DNA from: Halovenus amylolytica
GTDB lineage: Archaea > Halobacteriota > Halobacteria > Halobacteriales > Haloarculaceae
Direction: 5' to 3'
DNA length: 64,000 bases
Assembly: GCA_004015825.1 (NCBI GenBank)
Contig: SAYS01000008.1
Span: 124,001 to 188,000, forward strand
The first letter of the stretch is position 1; every line of letters starts with the position of its first letter. Under the pieces are notes generated by a model, which saw only the letters and a program-made list of their open reading frames with translations, was not told the DNA's origin and searched no databases. The position numbers were made by a program, and so were the translations under genes. This document shows, piece by piece, positions 1 through 8,838 of the stretch.

Positions 1-163
1 CGGCACCTGGCTGTGCCTGTGTCTGGCCCTGGTTTTCGGGTCCGCTGGTCCCTGGCTTGGAGTCATCCCGATTCGTTACCAGAAACGCTCCGATCCCGGT
101 CGCTGTAATCGCTGATCCGATTCCCACAATCAACTTTCTCCGGGAAATCTTCTCCTCAGTCAT
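1..163 (-). CDS. Tat-signal protein, N-terminal fragment
   Basis: Only the first 54 codons are inside the window; the gene runs off the left edge. The start is the ATG at 163. The N-terminus has a twin-arginine-like signal: SRRKL at about residues 7-11, a hydrophobic stretch (LIVGIGSAITATGIGAF), then a hydrophilic Q/G/P-rich linker. This implies an exported or membrane-anchored haloarchaeal protein. What it does cannot be told from this fragment. Confidence 0.6.
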   Translation of the reverse strand, partial: MTEEKISRRKLIVGIGSAITATGIGAFLVTNRDDSKPGTSGPENQGQTQAQPGA

Positions 164-752
164 AATTTAAATATTCCTCGCTCATCTGTCGCTGCCCGTT
201 GTGCGTGTTATACCCAATGTGGCGCGCGAGGAGTTGCGTATACATTCATATATGTTTATACGCTGATTTGTCTCTTTCCTCCATCGGGCGGTGGTGGCCA
301 TTATCGGTAATAGACATTCTCCCCAGGCAATGATAGTTAAACGCCTTCTACCACCTCGGTTGCCCCACGCCACAGTGCCAGCGCAGATTGCTACCAGAAT
401 GAACCGGGTCGAAAGGGCGGGTTGTCAGTGCCACGCCTTATTGCGTTTTACTCCAGTTGTTCACGTCCCAGCGAATATTAGTGCCCTGTTCAATCGCCAG
501 TGTGGAGGGCCCGTAATCGATGACTGGTAGAAACTTTATAATTATTATCAGTCTGTTAGCTAAGAATGAATGAGACCAATGGCTAACGGACTAGTAGACC
601 TCCCACCCCGGATTGTTGTTTTCAGAACTGGCACACAGTCGACATCTCGCATACTCGTAACCACAGCACAGGGACTATCGGCTGGAGGCCCTGCCCGCAG
701 CAACCGCACAGTTTCGCGTGGAGGGATCATAGAGTACATGGAGGGGTCGTAG
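164..752. other. 589-nt intergenic region without a convincing gene
   Basis: This region separates the divergent Tat protein and the pyruvyl transferase. No open frame in it looks like a conserved protein. On the minus strand around 560-438 a startless frame reads like a piece of a beta-sandwich protein (IDYGPSTLAIEQGTNIRW, then a stop), possibly a decayed cupredoxin-type gene. An AT-rich patch near 530-560 could carry promoter elements. Confidence 0.4.
740..746 (+). promoter_or_regulatory. Shine-Dalgarno-like site of the pyruvyl transferase gene
   Basis: GGAGGGG lies 6 nt before the ATG at 753. Many genes here look leaderless, so a clear SD motif supports this start and suggests a transcript with a 5' leader. 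Confidence 0.4.
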
Positions 753-1991
753 ATGGATTCGATTTCGCTGGCGTACGCGTATGGGTGGAAAAATTCTGGT
801 GACCTGGCCATCAATCAGGGGTCGATCAGGTATCTGAACAGCCTCTTCGAATCACTCACACCGGAGGTTGTCTCCATTCATCCGTCTGGCTCGGAGGAGT
901 TCCGGGAAACGAGTGAAATTCTCCCGTGGGATGATCTTCGATACGAGTTACACGGCGGTCCGATGCATTACAATCCGAAATCACAGTCGATGGTTGAACA
1001 GTATGTCGCTCTCGCCGGGGATGGGGGACGGTACGCGCTGGATCTGTTCAACGGCCGCCTCCGCGATACGGGATCTGGAACCCGGATGGCCGAGGAGATC
1101 CGGAACTCGGAGTTTCTGTTCTACAATGGTGGCAACCTGATCCACCACAAGCGGAATCTCCCCTACCTGCTGGGAGTGCTCTATCCGCTCCAGGTCGCAA
1201 AGTGGAACGATATCCCGTACGGACTCCTCCCGCACACGATCTTCGATATCGAAGGGCGATACGAGTCGCTGATAACGTCGATTCTCGATGGCGCCGAGTT
1301 CGTCTGGACACGAGACGCCCGAAGCTACGACTATCTCTCTTCACAGTTCTCGCTGTCGACCCCGATTCTGAACGGGTTGGATACCGCCTTCTTCCTGGAC
1401 GAACCGACGGTGTCGAGTAGCGATCCCGGTGACAGCTCCGACTCGCACACAGTGGCCGTCGTCCCCCGGTTTTCGACACTGGGGGATACGGACGATCTGG
1501 GAGCGGACGACGCCCAGGCGCAGTTCGAACAGTTCCTGGCTGAACTGACGGAGGCGGGTCACGATGTTGTTTTGACCGTTCAAACCAAAGTCGAAGAAGA
1601 GTGGGTCGAGAACAATCAAACCCTCCTGGACGAGCACGACATCGACGTTTTCACATCTTACGATCCACAGGAGCTGCGAACGCATTACGACAGTGTGGAT
1701 CTTCTGGTCACGATGCGGTTACACGCTGGTATTTTTGCTCTCTCGGTCGGCACACCGACTATCGGCCTCTACCGCGAGGAGTGGGGACCGAAGACACCGG
1801 GCACTTGGGCGAATCTGGGGCTCGACGAGTACGCCCTCTCTCAGGAGGAGATGACCCCCGACCGACTACTGGCGCTGTGTGACCGCGTCTTCGACAATTA
1901 TGACGAGGTCGAAACGATGATTGTCGACAGGGTCACTCTTCGAAAGCAGTACATGCTCGACGAGACGGCGCGCTTGCTAAAGGAGACGTAG
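753..1991 (+). CDS. polysaccharide pyruvyl transferase family protein
   Basis: A 412-residue protein resembling the polysaccharide pyruvyl transferase family (PF04230), which transfers pyruvate ketals from phosphoenolpyruvate onto sugars of cell-surface polymers. The C-terminal part has the family's conserved RLH segment (TMRLHAGIFALSVGTPTIG, about residues 319-337), and length is normal. There is no signal peptide, so it should act in the cytosol on nucleotide- or lipid-linked sugars. It faces a minus-strand glycosyltransferase/flippase group, consistent with a role in surface-glycan decoration. The acceptor sugar is unknown. Start is ATG with an SD-like GGAGGGG. Confidence 0.8.
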   Translation: MDSISLAYAYGWKNSGDLAINQGSIRYLNSLFESLTPEVVSIHPSGSEEFRETSEILPWDDLRYELHGGPMHYNPKSQSMVEQYVALAGDGGRYALDLFNGRLRDTGSGTRMAEEIRNSEFLFYNGGNLIHHKRNLPYLLGVLYPLQVAKWNDIPYGLLPHTIFDIEGRYESLITSILDGAEFVWTRDARSYDYLSSQFSLSTPILNGLDTAFFLDEPTVSSSDPGDSSDSHTVAVVPRFSTLGDTDDLGADDAQAQFEQFLAELTEAGHDVVLTVQTKVEEEWVENNQTLLDEHDIDVFTSYDPQELRTHYDSVDLLVTMRLHAGIFALSVGTPTIGLYREEWGPKTPGTWANLGLDEYALSQEEMTPDRLLALCDRVFDNYDEVETMIVDRVTLRKQYMLDETARLLKET

Positions 1992-2072
1992 CGGGCCAAC
2001 AGTGGGCGGGATACCACGGGAAAATATCGGTGATTGTCGTATCTCCTACTCCGGAAATAGCATCTCAGGAGT

Positions 2073-3032
2073 CTAACTTTTGACGAACCGCACGGTTTTG
2101 TGGATCGGTCTTCCACCCAGTGAGGCCCCGAAGAGTTTGAAAAACTGGGGCTCGAATGGATACATCACGACGGCGAGTGTCAGATACCGGCGGGCACGGC
2201 CGTAGAAGCCCCTGTGATATGCGGATTTCCCCAGTCGGTAGGCGGCCCACCCGCGCATCTTTCGGTAGCAGTCTAACTCCTTGGCAAGCGGTGTGAACTC
2301 TTCGACGAAGAGGTCGTAGCCGGCCTGTTTCTTCTCGATATCGGCAGTCAGTCGGTTGTGTGAGCCCGAATCGTAGATGACGAGGGGTTCCGGAATCCGC
2401 CTGAATTCGGCGTGCCGGGAGAGATTGATGTACCACTCCAGATCGGCCCAGCAGGGAAATCGTTCGTCGAGTCTGACCTCGGTTGCAAGATCCGTACGGA
2501 CCATGAATACTGACAACGATCCAACCACGTTCTCACAGAGCAACGCCTCGGTCAGATTTCCCTCGACGACTGGTGGAATCGAGTCGCTGAACCCGTCTCC
2601 CTTGTCGCTCTTCAGCCCTGTATAGACCGCGCCAACGTCTGCTGGCGCGTCGAAAAAGGCCTCTACCTGGCGTTCGATTTTCTCCGGGACCCATCTGTCG
2701 TCGTCGTCGAGGAATGCAAGATACTCGCCGGAGGCGGCGTCGATCCCGGTATTCCTAGCTGCATTGGCCCCCTGGTTTTCTTCGTGACGGAGACACTGAA
2801 CTGCAGACAGCCCACTCAGGTCGATCCCCGAAAGAGTCTCGCTCGCGGGCGTGTCCGAGTGATCGTCGACGACCACGAGTTCGATACTGTCGTAGGTCTG
2901 GTCCAGCACACTGTGGACTGCTCGTTCGAGATACGACGGGCGGTTGTACGTCGTGATCACTGCACTGACGAGGGGTGACGCCGATCCGCCCGGTGTCTGT
3001 TCAGTGGTCTCAGAATCGGTCTGACGAGTCAT
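2073..3032 (-). CDS. glycosyltransferase family 2
   Basis: A 319-residue GT-A fold inverting glycosyltransferase. The N-terminal nucleotide-binding strand is VSAVITTYNRP (about residues 23-33), followed by VVVDDHSDT and the metal-binding LDDDDRW motif near residue 110. It has no membrane helices, so it is a cytosolic enzyme that adds a sugar to a lipid-linked or nucleotide-activated acceptor. The ATG overlaps the stop of the upstream FG-GAP gene by 4 nt (ATGA), so the two are translated from one message. Donor and acceptor cannot be deduced. It may be part of surface polysaccharide or S-layer glycan synthesis, as the neighbouring flippase suggests. Confidence 0.9.
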   Translation of the reverse strand: MTRQTDSETTEQTPGGSASPLVSAVITTYNRPSYLERAVHSVLDQTYDSIELVVVDDHSDTPASETLSGIDLSGLSAVQCLRHEENQGANAARNTGIDAASGEYLAFLDDDDRWVPEKIERQVEAFFDAPADVGAVYTGLKSDKGDGFSDSIPPVVEGNLTEALLCENVVGSLSVFMVRTDLATEVRLDERFPCWADLEWYINLSRHAEFRRIPEPLVIYDSGSHNRLTADIEKKQAGYDLFVEEFTPLAKELDCYRKMRGWAAYRLGKSAYHRGFYGRARRYLTLAVVMYPFEPQFFKLFGASLGGRPIHKTVRFVKS

Positions 3033-4231
3033 CTGTTTGGATGCGGTGTGTCATTGTACCAGATGTCGACGTGGGCGTTGGGTTCGTAGGATTTGCCCAC
3101 GATATCGACCTTGCCGTCGTCGTTCATATCGACAGCCCTCGCTTCGTGTGTCGGGGTGCCACGGTCGATGATCGTTTCGTCGAATTCCCCGTCACCCTGA
3201 TTTCGGAAGATGAAATGCCGCGCTTCGTCGTCGCGTTTGCCAAGCCCCATTTCGCCGACGTAGATATCTGGGCGACCGTTGCCGTCGAAATCAGCAGTCT
3301 GGAGGGAGTGGGCGTTGAACAGGTCATCCCGGAGTATGTGTGCGTCCCACTCTGGCGGGTCGAACCAGCCGACACGGGCCGGTCCATCGCCGAGTTCCGG
3401 TTTATCCCCTTCGGAAAATATAATCTCTAGCTCTCCATCCCCGTCAAGATCGTCGACAGCCAGCCGTGTCCAGTCCCAGCCGGCGGTAATCTGTTCGCGT
3501 TGCCAGTTGTTCGAGAGTTGCATCGTTCCGCCGTCTGCTTCGACGCGACTGGTCCCGGACTGGCTGGCAGTTGCCGGCAATTGTCGGTAGATACTCGTTC
3601 CGGCAATCAGTTCGTTGCGACCATCGCCGTCGATATCGACGATCTTCAACCCCTCGACGTGCGTGTCTTCGGCGATGATGTGTCGACAGTCCTCCGGCCA
3701 CGGCGACTGCCGTGGATCGTCAGGGACGTCGTAGTAGAAGATCACCTCGCTTTGCTGTGAGGTCCCGACGAGTTCCATCTCGCCGTCGTTGTCCACGTCG
3801 CCGAAGGCTAGATCGTGGTACTTGTTGAACGCGGAATCGACCAGGTGCTTTGTCCACGTCTTGTAGGGGTTCGACGGCTGTTCGAACCAGTAGATGTCGT
3901 GTGACCCGATTCCCTGGCCCACGATGAGGTCGAGCCGTCCGTTCCCGGTGACGTCACCCAGCGCGTTGCCGAAGACGTAGAGATCGTGGGAGTCACAGAG
4001 AGCGTGTCGCTCCCACCCCGGATTTTCATACCAGAAAATGCTCGTTTCGAGCCGTTTGAACAGCCGCCCGATCAGTGGAAAGCCGCTGGTTCCGAGAATC
4101 GGCAGTTTGTTGGCACCCATGCCACCGACGATCAGATCCGGTCGACCGTTCCCCGTGAGGTCTGTCGGCTGGCAGATACCGAGCCGTCCACACGGCGGGG
4201 AGTCGTCGATCACCTCGTGTCTAAATTCCAT
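3029..4231 (-). CDS. FG-GAP / VCBS repeat propeller protein
   Basis: A 400-residue protein built almost wholly of FG-GAP/VCBS repeats with calcium-loop motifs of the DxDxDG type: DLTGNGRPDLIVG, DVTGNGRLDLIVG, DVDNDGEMELVG, DIDGDGRNELIAG, DLDGDGELEIIF, DFDGNGRPDIYVG and DMNDDGKVDIVG. Seven such blades suit an integrin-alpha-like seven-bladed beta-propeller. Unusually for this family there is no signal peptide or anchor, so it appears cytosolic. It overlaps the GT2 gene downstream by 4 nt (ATGA) and follows the flippase, placing it in a glycan operon. Its job is unknown; carbohydrate binding or a scaffold role is only inference. Confidence 0.8.
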   Translation of the reverse strand: MEFRHEVIDDSPPCGRLGICQPTDLTGNGRPDLIVGGMGANKLPILGTSGFPLIGRLFKRLETSIFWYENPGWERHALCDSHDLYVFGNALGDVTGNGRLDLIVGQGIGSHDIYWFEQPSNPYKTWTKHLVDSAFNKYHDLAFGDVDNDGEMELVGTSQQSEVIFYYDVPDDPRQSPWPEDCRHIIAEDTHVEGLKIVDIDGDGRNELIAGTSIYRQLPATASQSGTSRVEADGGTMQLSNNWQREQITAGWDWTRLAVDDLDGDGELEIIFSEGDKPELGDGPARVGWFDPPEWDAHILRDDLFNAHSLQTADFDGNGRPDIYVGEMGLGKRDDEARHFIFRNQGDGEFDETIIDRGTPTHEARAVDMNDDGKVDIVGKSYEPNAHVDIWYNDTPHPNR

Positions 4232-4312
4232 CTCGTCAGATGAGTCGGATCCGACGCTTGTAATTAAAATCCTCCTAACTCGAACGCTGGAACGACGAGT
4301 TCAGGACCGTTG

Positions 4313-5812
4313 TTACTTCATTCCTTTCGCGACTGTCCTGACTATCTCTTCGACGCCCCAGTCGAACTGCCACTCGAGCAGTGCCGAGACGGCGATGTAG
4401 ACCACGGCCCCGGCCGGAATGAGCACGACCAGTTCCACGATCGGTGGGACGTCGACGAGCGTCCGGGCGTACCAGAGCGTACCGAACATGGTCAGTGCTG
4501 CGATGAAGGGGTAGAGATACTCCTTGTATAGCCGTATCGACCTCATTTCGGTAAGTCTGGCCGTGATGTAGATGTCGATCGGCAACATCGGGAAGATGTA
4601 GATGCCAGTGACGACGAGTGCCGTCCCGTTGATTCCCCAGCGAGCCGTTGCTGGGAGGATGAAAATCGCCATGAGCGATATACGGATCAAACCGGCGTAC
4701 ACCATGAAATCTGGTCGGTCGAGCGTCTTCCAGACCGAGCCGACGTGGCGCGTGATCCCGTGCATCAACCCGTACATCGCGAGTATCTGCAGTGTCGTGA
4801 TCATCGGTGTCCACTCGTCGCCGAGTACGACCGGGACGAAACTGGGTGCGACGAGTACAACACCGAATGCCATCGGAAACACGACGAAGGACAACATCCG
4901 TGTTGTCTGTACGAGCGCTGACTGTAGTTCTTCCATATTATCCTGTAGCTGGGAGTACGCCGGGAACGTAATCTCCGCAACTACGCCTGAGACCTCTCGT
5001 GGCGGCAGGTCGGCCAATCGGTATGCGTACTGATAGAAACCGAGCGCTGTCGCGGAGAGGAACCAGCCCACGAAGGCGTCGTCACCTTCACTGGACAGGA
5101 ACTGGACGATGTTTGCCCCTGTAATCCACTTCCCGTAGTTGATGAGTTCCTTTGCTGCATCGATCTTCAGGGCTGGCCACGGACGGTAACCGTGGAGGAC
5201 GTACGAGAGTCCCGTCTGAACTGCGGGTCTGGCGACGGAGGCAGCGACGAGTGCCCAGACAGTCGGAGAGATTAGCGCGTAGCCGACGCCGACGATCAAC
5301 TGTGTAACTCCCCCGCTGGATTTGTAAATAAACTCCTTGTGGTATTCGAGATCTTTCCGAAAGTAGACGATCCCGGGATTTTGGATCCCTTTGAGAACGG
5401 GCCCGAGCGCCAGCACCCTGATAATCGATGTTGCCTCGGGTTCCGAGAAGAACTGCGCGATATACGGTGCCGCGAGAAACAGGATCCCAAATATCAACAA
5501 CGCGCGCCCGGCCTCCAGCGACCAGGTAGTATCGAGATACTCGTCGACGTTCTTCTCCTTCTGTCGTATCAGTGCGGCGTTCAGCCCGATTTTCGTAAAC
5601 CGCCGCATCGCACTGACAGTCAGTAGTGCGATCCCGACGAGGCCGAACGCCTCCGGTGGGAGTAGTCTGGCTAGAATAATGAGCATCAAAACTTGTGTAA
5701 AGCGCAGTGATATATTCATGACGCTGACCCAGACACCACTTTTCACACTTCGCTGGAGAACCGATCCAGAGGGGGTAAGCCAGTTAAGAAGCCGGCGAAG
5801 TAAGTCCTTCAT
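4313..5812 (-). CDS. lipid-linked oligosaccharide flippase (polysaccharide biosynthesis family)
   Basis: A 499-residue polytopic membrane protein of the Wzx/MurJ-like MOP superfamily (PF01943/PF13440), with about a dozen or more hydrophobic helices from residue 30 to the end. These proteins flip lipid-linked oligosaccharide repeat units across the membrane. A basic N-terminus precedes the first helix (SVLQRSVKSGVWVSVMNIS). It is the most upstream of three minus-strand genes (flippase, FG-GAP protein, GT2), although an 81-nt gap follows it. The substrate is presumably the glycan made by neighbouring transferases. Start is ATG at 5812. Confidence 0.88.
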   Translation of the reverse strand: MKDLLRRLLNWLTPSGSVLQRSVKSGVWVSVMNISLRFTQVLMLIILARLLPPEAFGLVGIALLTVSAMRRFTKIGLNAALIRQKEKNVDEYLDTTWSLEAGRALLIFGILFLAAPYIAQFFSEPEATSIIRVLALGPVLKGIQNPGIVYFRKDLEYHKEFIYKSSGGVTQLIVGVGYALISPTVWALVAASVARPAVQTGLSYVLHGYRPWPALKIDAAKELINYGKWITGANIVQFLSSEGDDAFVGWFLSATALGFYQYAYRLADLPPREVSGVVAEITFPAYSQLQDNMEELQSALVQTTRMLSFVVFPMAFGVVLVAPSFVPVVLGDEWTPMITTLQILAMYGLMHGITRHVGSVWKTLDRPDFMVYAGLIRISLMAIFILPATARWGINGTALVVTGIYIFPMLPIDIYITARLTEMRSIRLYKEYLYPFIAALTMFGTLWYARTLVDVPPIVELVVLIPAGAVVYIAVSALLEWQFDWGVEEIVRTVAKGMK

Positions 5813-6120
5813 CGATCACTCACCTCATTTATAAACCGCAAAGGATTGGCAAGCGGCATAGATGTCATGTGGATACAAAATTGGATGCGTTACCTTGTTA
5901 TACTGTTTCTACTGCTACTTTTCGGCTGCAAAGCCGGAGCAGACACAACAAAAAGAACGGTTCGACTGGCCAGTTGCACGGCAAACCTCGCGGTCGCAGT
6001 TCGATCGGGTTTGAACTCTGCTAACCCCGCTTTCTTGGCGGTATATGATTTATACTCAAGGCCGGAGCCTGCAAACAATGGATTGTCGTCACTCGATTGA
6101 ACGAAACAACCTCCAATACA
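5813..6120. other. 308-nt divergent intergenic region
   Basis: It lies between the flippase (minus) and a GT4 gene (plus) and must hold promoters for both. CATTTATAAACC near 5825-5836 is a plausible TATA-type element for the minus-strand operon. GGTATATGATTTATACTC near 6040-6057 is AT-rich and could serve the plus-strand gene. A short TTG-initiated frame across 5846-6100 contains a hydrophobic run and an LFGC box, but its codon use is poor and I do not call it a gene. Confidence 0.4.
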
Positions 6121-7263
6121 ATGGCTGAAAAAGATACGCTAACGGCCGTGCTGTTGTCCGGCAGTGTCTACTCCGGCAATCCGATGATGAACCTGTTGAT
6201 AGACGGTCTGGAACGCACGGGGGCGGACGTCCAATGCCCGGAAAATAAACTGGTGTTTCCGGCGACGCAAGCAGCCCTGCGGAACCCCGATGCGGATGTA
6301 CTGCAGATTGACTGGCCCTATCCACACTACCACATCGATGACTCAAAATACGAGACAGTGAACAAAATTGTGACCATCGCACGCGCGTTTACATTCCTCC
6401 TGGATTTACTGATCGTTTCACTGCTGTCGATCAGCCTCGTCCGGGCCGTCCACAACAAACGCCACCACGATAAGCTCTATCCACGGCTCGAACGGATCGT
6501 CAACGAGTGGAGCTTCTACCTCGCCGATGCGATCACGGTCAAATGCACCTCTGCAGTCGATATCATCGACTCCCACTACACTGCAGCGAATCCGGACAAG
6601 ATGCACGTGGTCCCCGATGGGAACTACATCGAAGTCTACGACAACGACGTTTCGCAAACGGAGGCCCGTGCGGAACTCTCTATTCCGGACGACGAGTTCG
6701 TGTTTCTCTTTTTTGGGCTGATCCGAGAGTACAAAGGCGTCCAGGACCTCCTCCGGACATTTCCTGATTTCGACCGTCCGGATGTCCACCTCTGGATCGT
6801 TGGAAATCCCAACACGGATCATCTGGAAACGGAGATCCGGGAACTCGCTGCCCAGGAGAACGTCGAGGCGGTTCTCGAATACGTCCCCGACGAACGCATT
6901 CAGTATTACATGAACGCAGCAGATGCACTCGTGCTTCCGTACCGTGAGATCCTGAACTCTGGCTCGGTCTACGCAGGACTCAGCTTCGGTCTTCCAATCG
7001 TTGCGCCTGCGATCGGTTGTCTCCCGGAAACGATTCCACAGGAAAACGAGTTCTTGTACAACCCAGATCAGGACGGCGCACTTCTGCAGGAACTTGAGTC
7101 CGCGTACGATCATCCGGATCTCGAACGGATCGGTCGCGCGAACTACGAGTGCGCACTCGACCAGAGCTGGGACAGTGTTGCACAGAATCTCACCGAGGTG
7201 TACCGGTCGACACTCGACGGACATGACGCGACCGATAGGGTACGTGTGGTGCCCGAGACATAG
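6121..7263 (+). CDS. glycosyltransferase family 4 (GT-B)
   Basis: A 380-residue retaining GT-B glycosyltransferase. The C-terminal domain carries the family-typical FLFFGLIREYKGVQDLL (about residue 195), VPDERIQYYMNAADALVLPY and the donor-binding segment NSGSVYAGLSFGLPIVAP. A hydrophobic segment near residues 95-110 (FTFLLDLLIVSLLSISLV) may associate with the membrane. I chose ATG 6121 over the upstream in-frame TTG at 6097, whose extra residues look like upstream sequence. GC is somewhat below that of later genes, as is common in glycan islands. The donor sugar is unknown. Confidence 0.87.
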   Translation: MAEKDTLTAVLLSGSVYSGNPMMNLLIDGLERTGADVQCPENKLVFPATQAALRNPDADVLQIDWPYPHYHIDDSKYETVNKIVTIARAFTFLLDLLIVSLLSISLVRAVHNKRHHDKLYPRLERIVNEWSFYLADAITVKCTSAVDIIDSHYTAANPDKMHVVPDGNYIEVYDNDVSQTEARAELSIPDDEFVFLFFGLIREYKGVQDLLRTFPDFDRPDVHLWIVGNPNTDHLETEIRELAAQENVEAVLEYVPDERIQYYMNAADALVLPYREILNSGSVYAGLSFGLPIVAPAIGCLPETIPQENEFLYNPDQDGALLQELESAYDHPDLERIGRANYECALDQSWDSVAQNLTEVYRSTLDGHDATDRVRVVPET

Positions 7264-7320
7264 GAGACGACGAGCTAACTCCTTTCACCCCCAGTCCCCC
7301 ACTGTATGCCACACCACCAG

Positions 7321-7435
7321 TGATAGTGTTTGTTGCGGTAATTTTTGTGACCACGTCACAGATATCGGTGTTTCACGCCGTGTGACCGATATCTTGTTGC
7401 ACTGTAGCGGTAAAGACTCGCAACAAACACTATGA
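7321..7435. repeat. 115-bp palindromic MITE-like element, copy A
   Basis: It is bounded by perfect 15-bp inverted repeats ATAGTGTTTGTTGCG (7323-7337) and its complement (7419-7433), with TG just outside on the left and GA on the right. Inside are GCGGTAATTTT after the left end and GCGGTAAAGACTCGC at the right end, plus an inner hairpin AGATATCGGT...ACCGATATCT (7360-7394). The same plan recurs at 44011-44124 and, more distantly, at 40700-40782. There is no open reading frame. It lies downstream of the GT4 gene. Confidence 0.75.
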
Positions 7436-7556
7436 GTATTCTGGGTTCTGGCTGATCTGACGACTCGGTTCTCGGTGCTCCAACCATGGCAGGCAAGTGT
7501 ATCCGTTCCGTTCAGTGATCGAGCCCAGACGGATGCCAGCCGCCGGTACAGTAGGT

Positions 7557-7566
7557 TGTTTATACC
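7557..7566 (+). promoter_or_regulatory. TATA box of the Gfo/Idh gene
   Basis: GTTTATACC lies about 30 nt upstream of the ATG at 7596, the spacing expected of a haloarchaeal leaderless transcript. This favours 7596 over upstream in-frame starts. Confidence 0.5.
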
Positions 7567-7595
7567 TTTCATACGGACGGCCACAGTTTCATGAA

Positions 7596-8810
7596 ATGAC
7601 GTACAACGTTGCGATAATCGGGACAGGACCCGATCCGGAGGAACGGGATAGAGATGGATACGCGATGGCGTACCGTCACGCTCCCGGCTACACCAGACTC
7701 GACAACTGCGATCTGATGGCCTGTACAGATATCGTCGAGGAGAACGTCGAGGCGTTTGCCGACCACTTCGGCCTCCGCCACGTCTACACGGACCACCAGA
7801 AGATGCTGGAGGAGTGTGATATCGATATCGTCAGCATCTGTGTCCCGCCCCAGGCCCACGCAGAGATCGTCACCGACTGTGCGACGCTCGGCGACCTCGA
7901 AGCGATCCACTGTGAGAAGCCGATGGCGACGACGTGGGCCGACTGCAAGGAGATGGTCGACGTCTGTGAGCAACAGGACGTCCAGTTGACCATCGACCAC
8001 CAGCGACGACTCGCGAAACCGGCTCAAGAGGCAAAGCGTATGATCGACGAGGGAAAAATCGGCGACCTCCGTCGGGTCGAGTGGTCGGAACTGAACCTGT
8101 TCGACGCCGGTTCGCATCTGTTCGACCTCTGTGATTTCATGACCGACGGCGCGACCCCGGAGTGGGTGCTGGCTGGGATCGACACCGACCCCGACAACGA
8201 GTGGTTCGGTGCGCTGAACGAGGTCCAGGCGATCGCCCAGTGGGGGTACAGAGACGGGACACAGGGGGTTGCCTCCACTGGGGAAGGCGACCGACCGACG
8301 TTCGTGGACGCGTATCTGCGACTCGTCGGCGAGGACGGTGAGATCGAGATTCAGCCCGACGCTGGACCGCCGCTCCGTGTCCGCACTGACGGGGACTGGA
8401 AGGCAGTCGACACCGACAACGAAACGATCTTTCGACCCCGGCTGGGTCTCACCGAGACAGCGGTGAACAAAGTCACCTCGACGATCCCACTGGTCGGCAA
8501 ACAGTTCGAGGATCCACCGAACCACTACGAACGCGCCATCGAGCACGTTGTCACCTCACTCGAAGAGGGGACAGAGCCGGTCTTCACTGGCTCGACCGTT
8601 CTCCGTGGCACCGAGTTGGTATTCGCCTGCTGGGAGTCTGCCCGGCGTCGCGAGCGTATCGAACTCCCACTGGATGTCGACGGCAACCCGCTTGAAGCCA
8701 TCATCGAAGAACAGGAGAGCTCGTCAGCGCCCCCGAAGACCGAAACCGCCGAGTCCACCCAGTCGCCAGTCCGCATGCTACTGGAAACGCTCAACCAGAG
8801 CAGGCAGTAG
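7596..8810 (+). CDS. Gfo/Idh/MocA family oxidoreductase
   Basis: A 404-residue NAD(P)-dependent oxidoreductase. The N-terminal Rossmann segment is YNVAIIGTGPDPEERDRDGY, followed by the family's active-site EKP motif (IHCEKPMATTW, about residue 107) and a C-terminal alpha/beta dimerisation domain. Such enzymes oxidise or dehydrogenate sugars, inositols or nucleotide sugars. The Gly-rich loop carries an insertion compared with the usual GxGxxG. The start is ATG 7596, supported by the TATA box and by the Rossmann strand beginning at once. It converges with a sugar isomerase/epimerase-type gene, a pairing common in inositol or rare-sugar metabolism. The C-terminal 30 residues are low-complexity. 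Confidence 0.88.
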   Translation: MTYNVAIIGTGPDPEERDRDGYAMAYRHAPGYTRLDNCDLMACTDIVEENVEAFADHFGLRHVYTDHQKMLEECDIDIVSICVPPQAHAEIVTDCATLGDLEAIHCEKPMATTWADCKEMVDVCEQQDVQLTIDHQRRLAKPAQEAKRMIDEGKIGDLRRVEWSELNLFDAGSHLFDLCDFMTDGATPEWVLAGIDTDPDNEWFGALNEVQAIAQWGYRDGTQGVASTGEGDRPTFVDAYLRLVGEDGEIEIQPDAGPPLRVRTDGDWKAVDTDNETIFRPRLGLTETAVNKVTSTIPLVGKQFEDPPNHYERAIEHVVTSLEEGTEPVFTGSTVLRGTELVFACWESARRRERIELPLDVDGNPLEAIIEEQESSSAPPKTETAESTQSPVRMLLETLNQSRQ

Positions 8811-8838
8811 TCGCTCAAAACACAGACGGCTGGGGCGG

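Noticed and set aside
291..530. 79-codon plus-strand frame in the first gap
   Set aside because: It has no recognisable domain, starts without promoter or SD, and overlaps the possible minus-strand gene fragment.
5846..6100. 84-codon frame with a hydrophobic run and lipobox-like LFGC
   Set aside because: It starts at TTG, has unusual codon use, lacks charged lipoprotein features after the Cys, and lies in a divergent promoter region.
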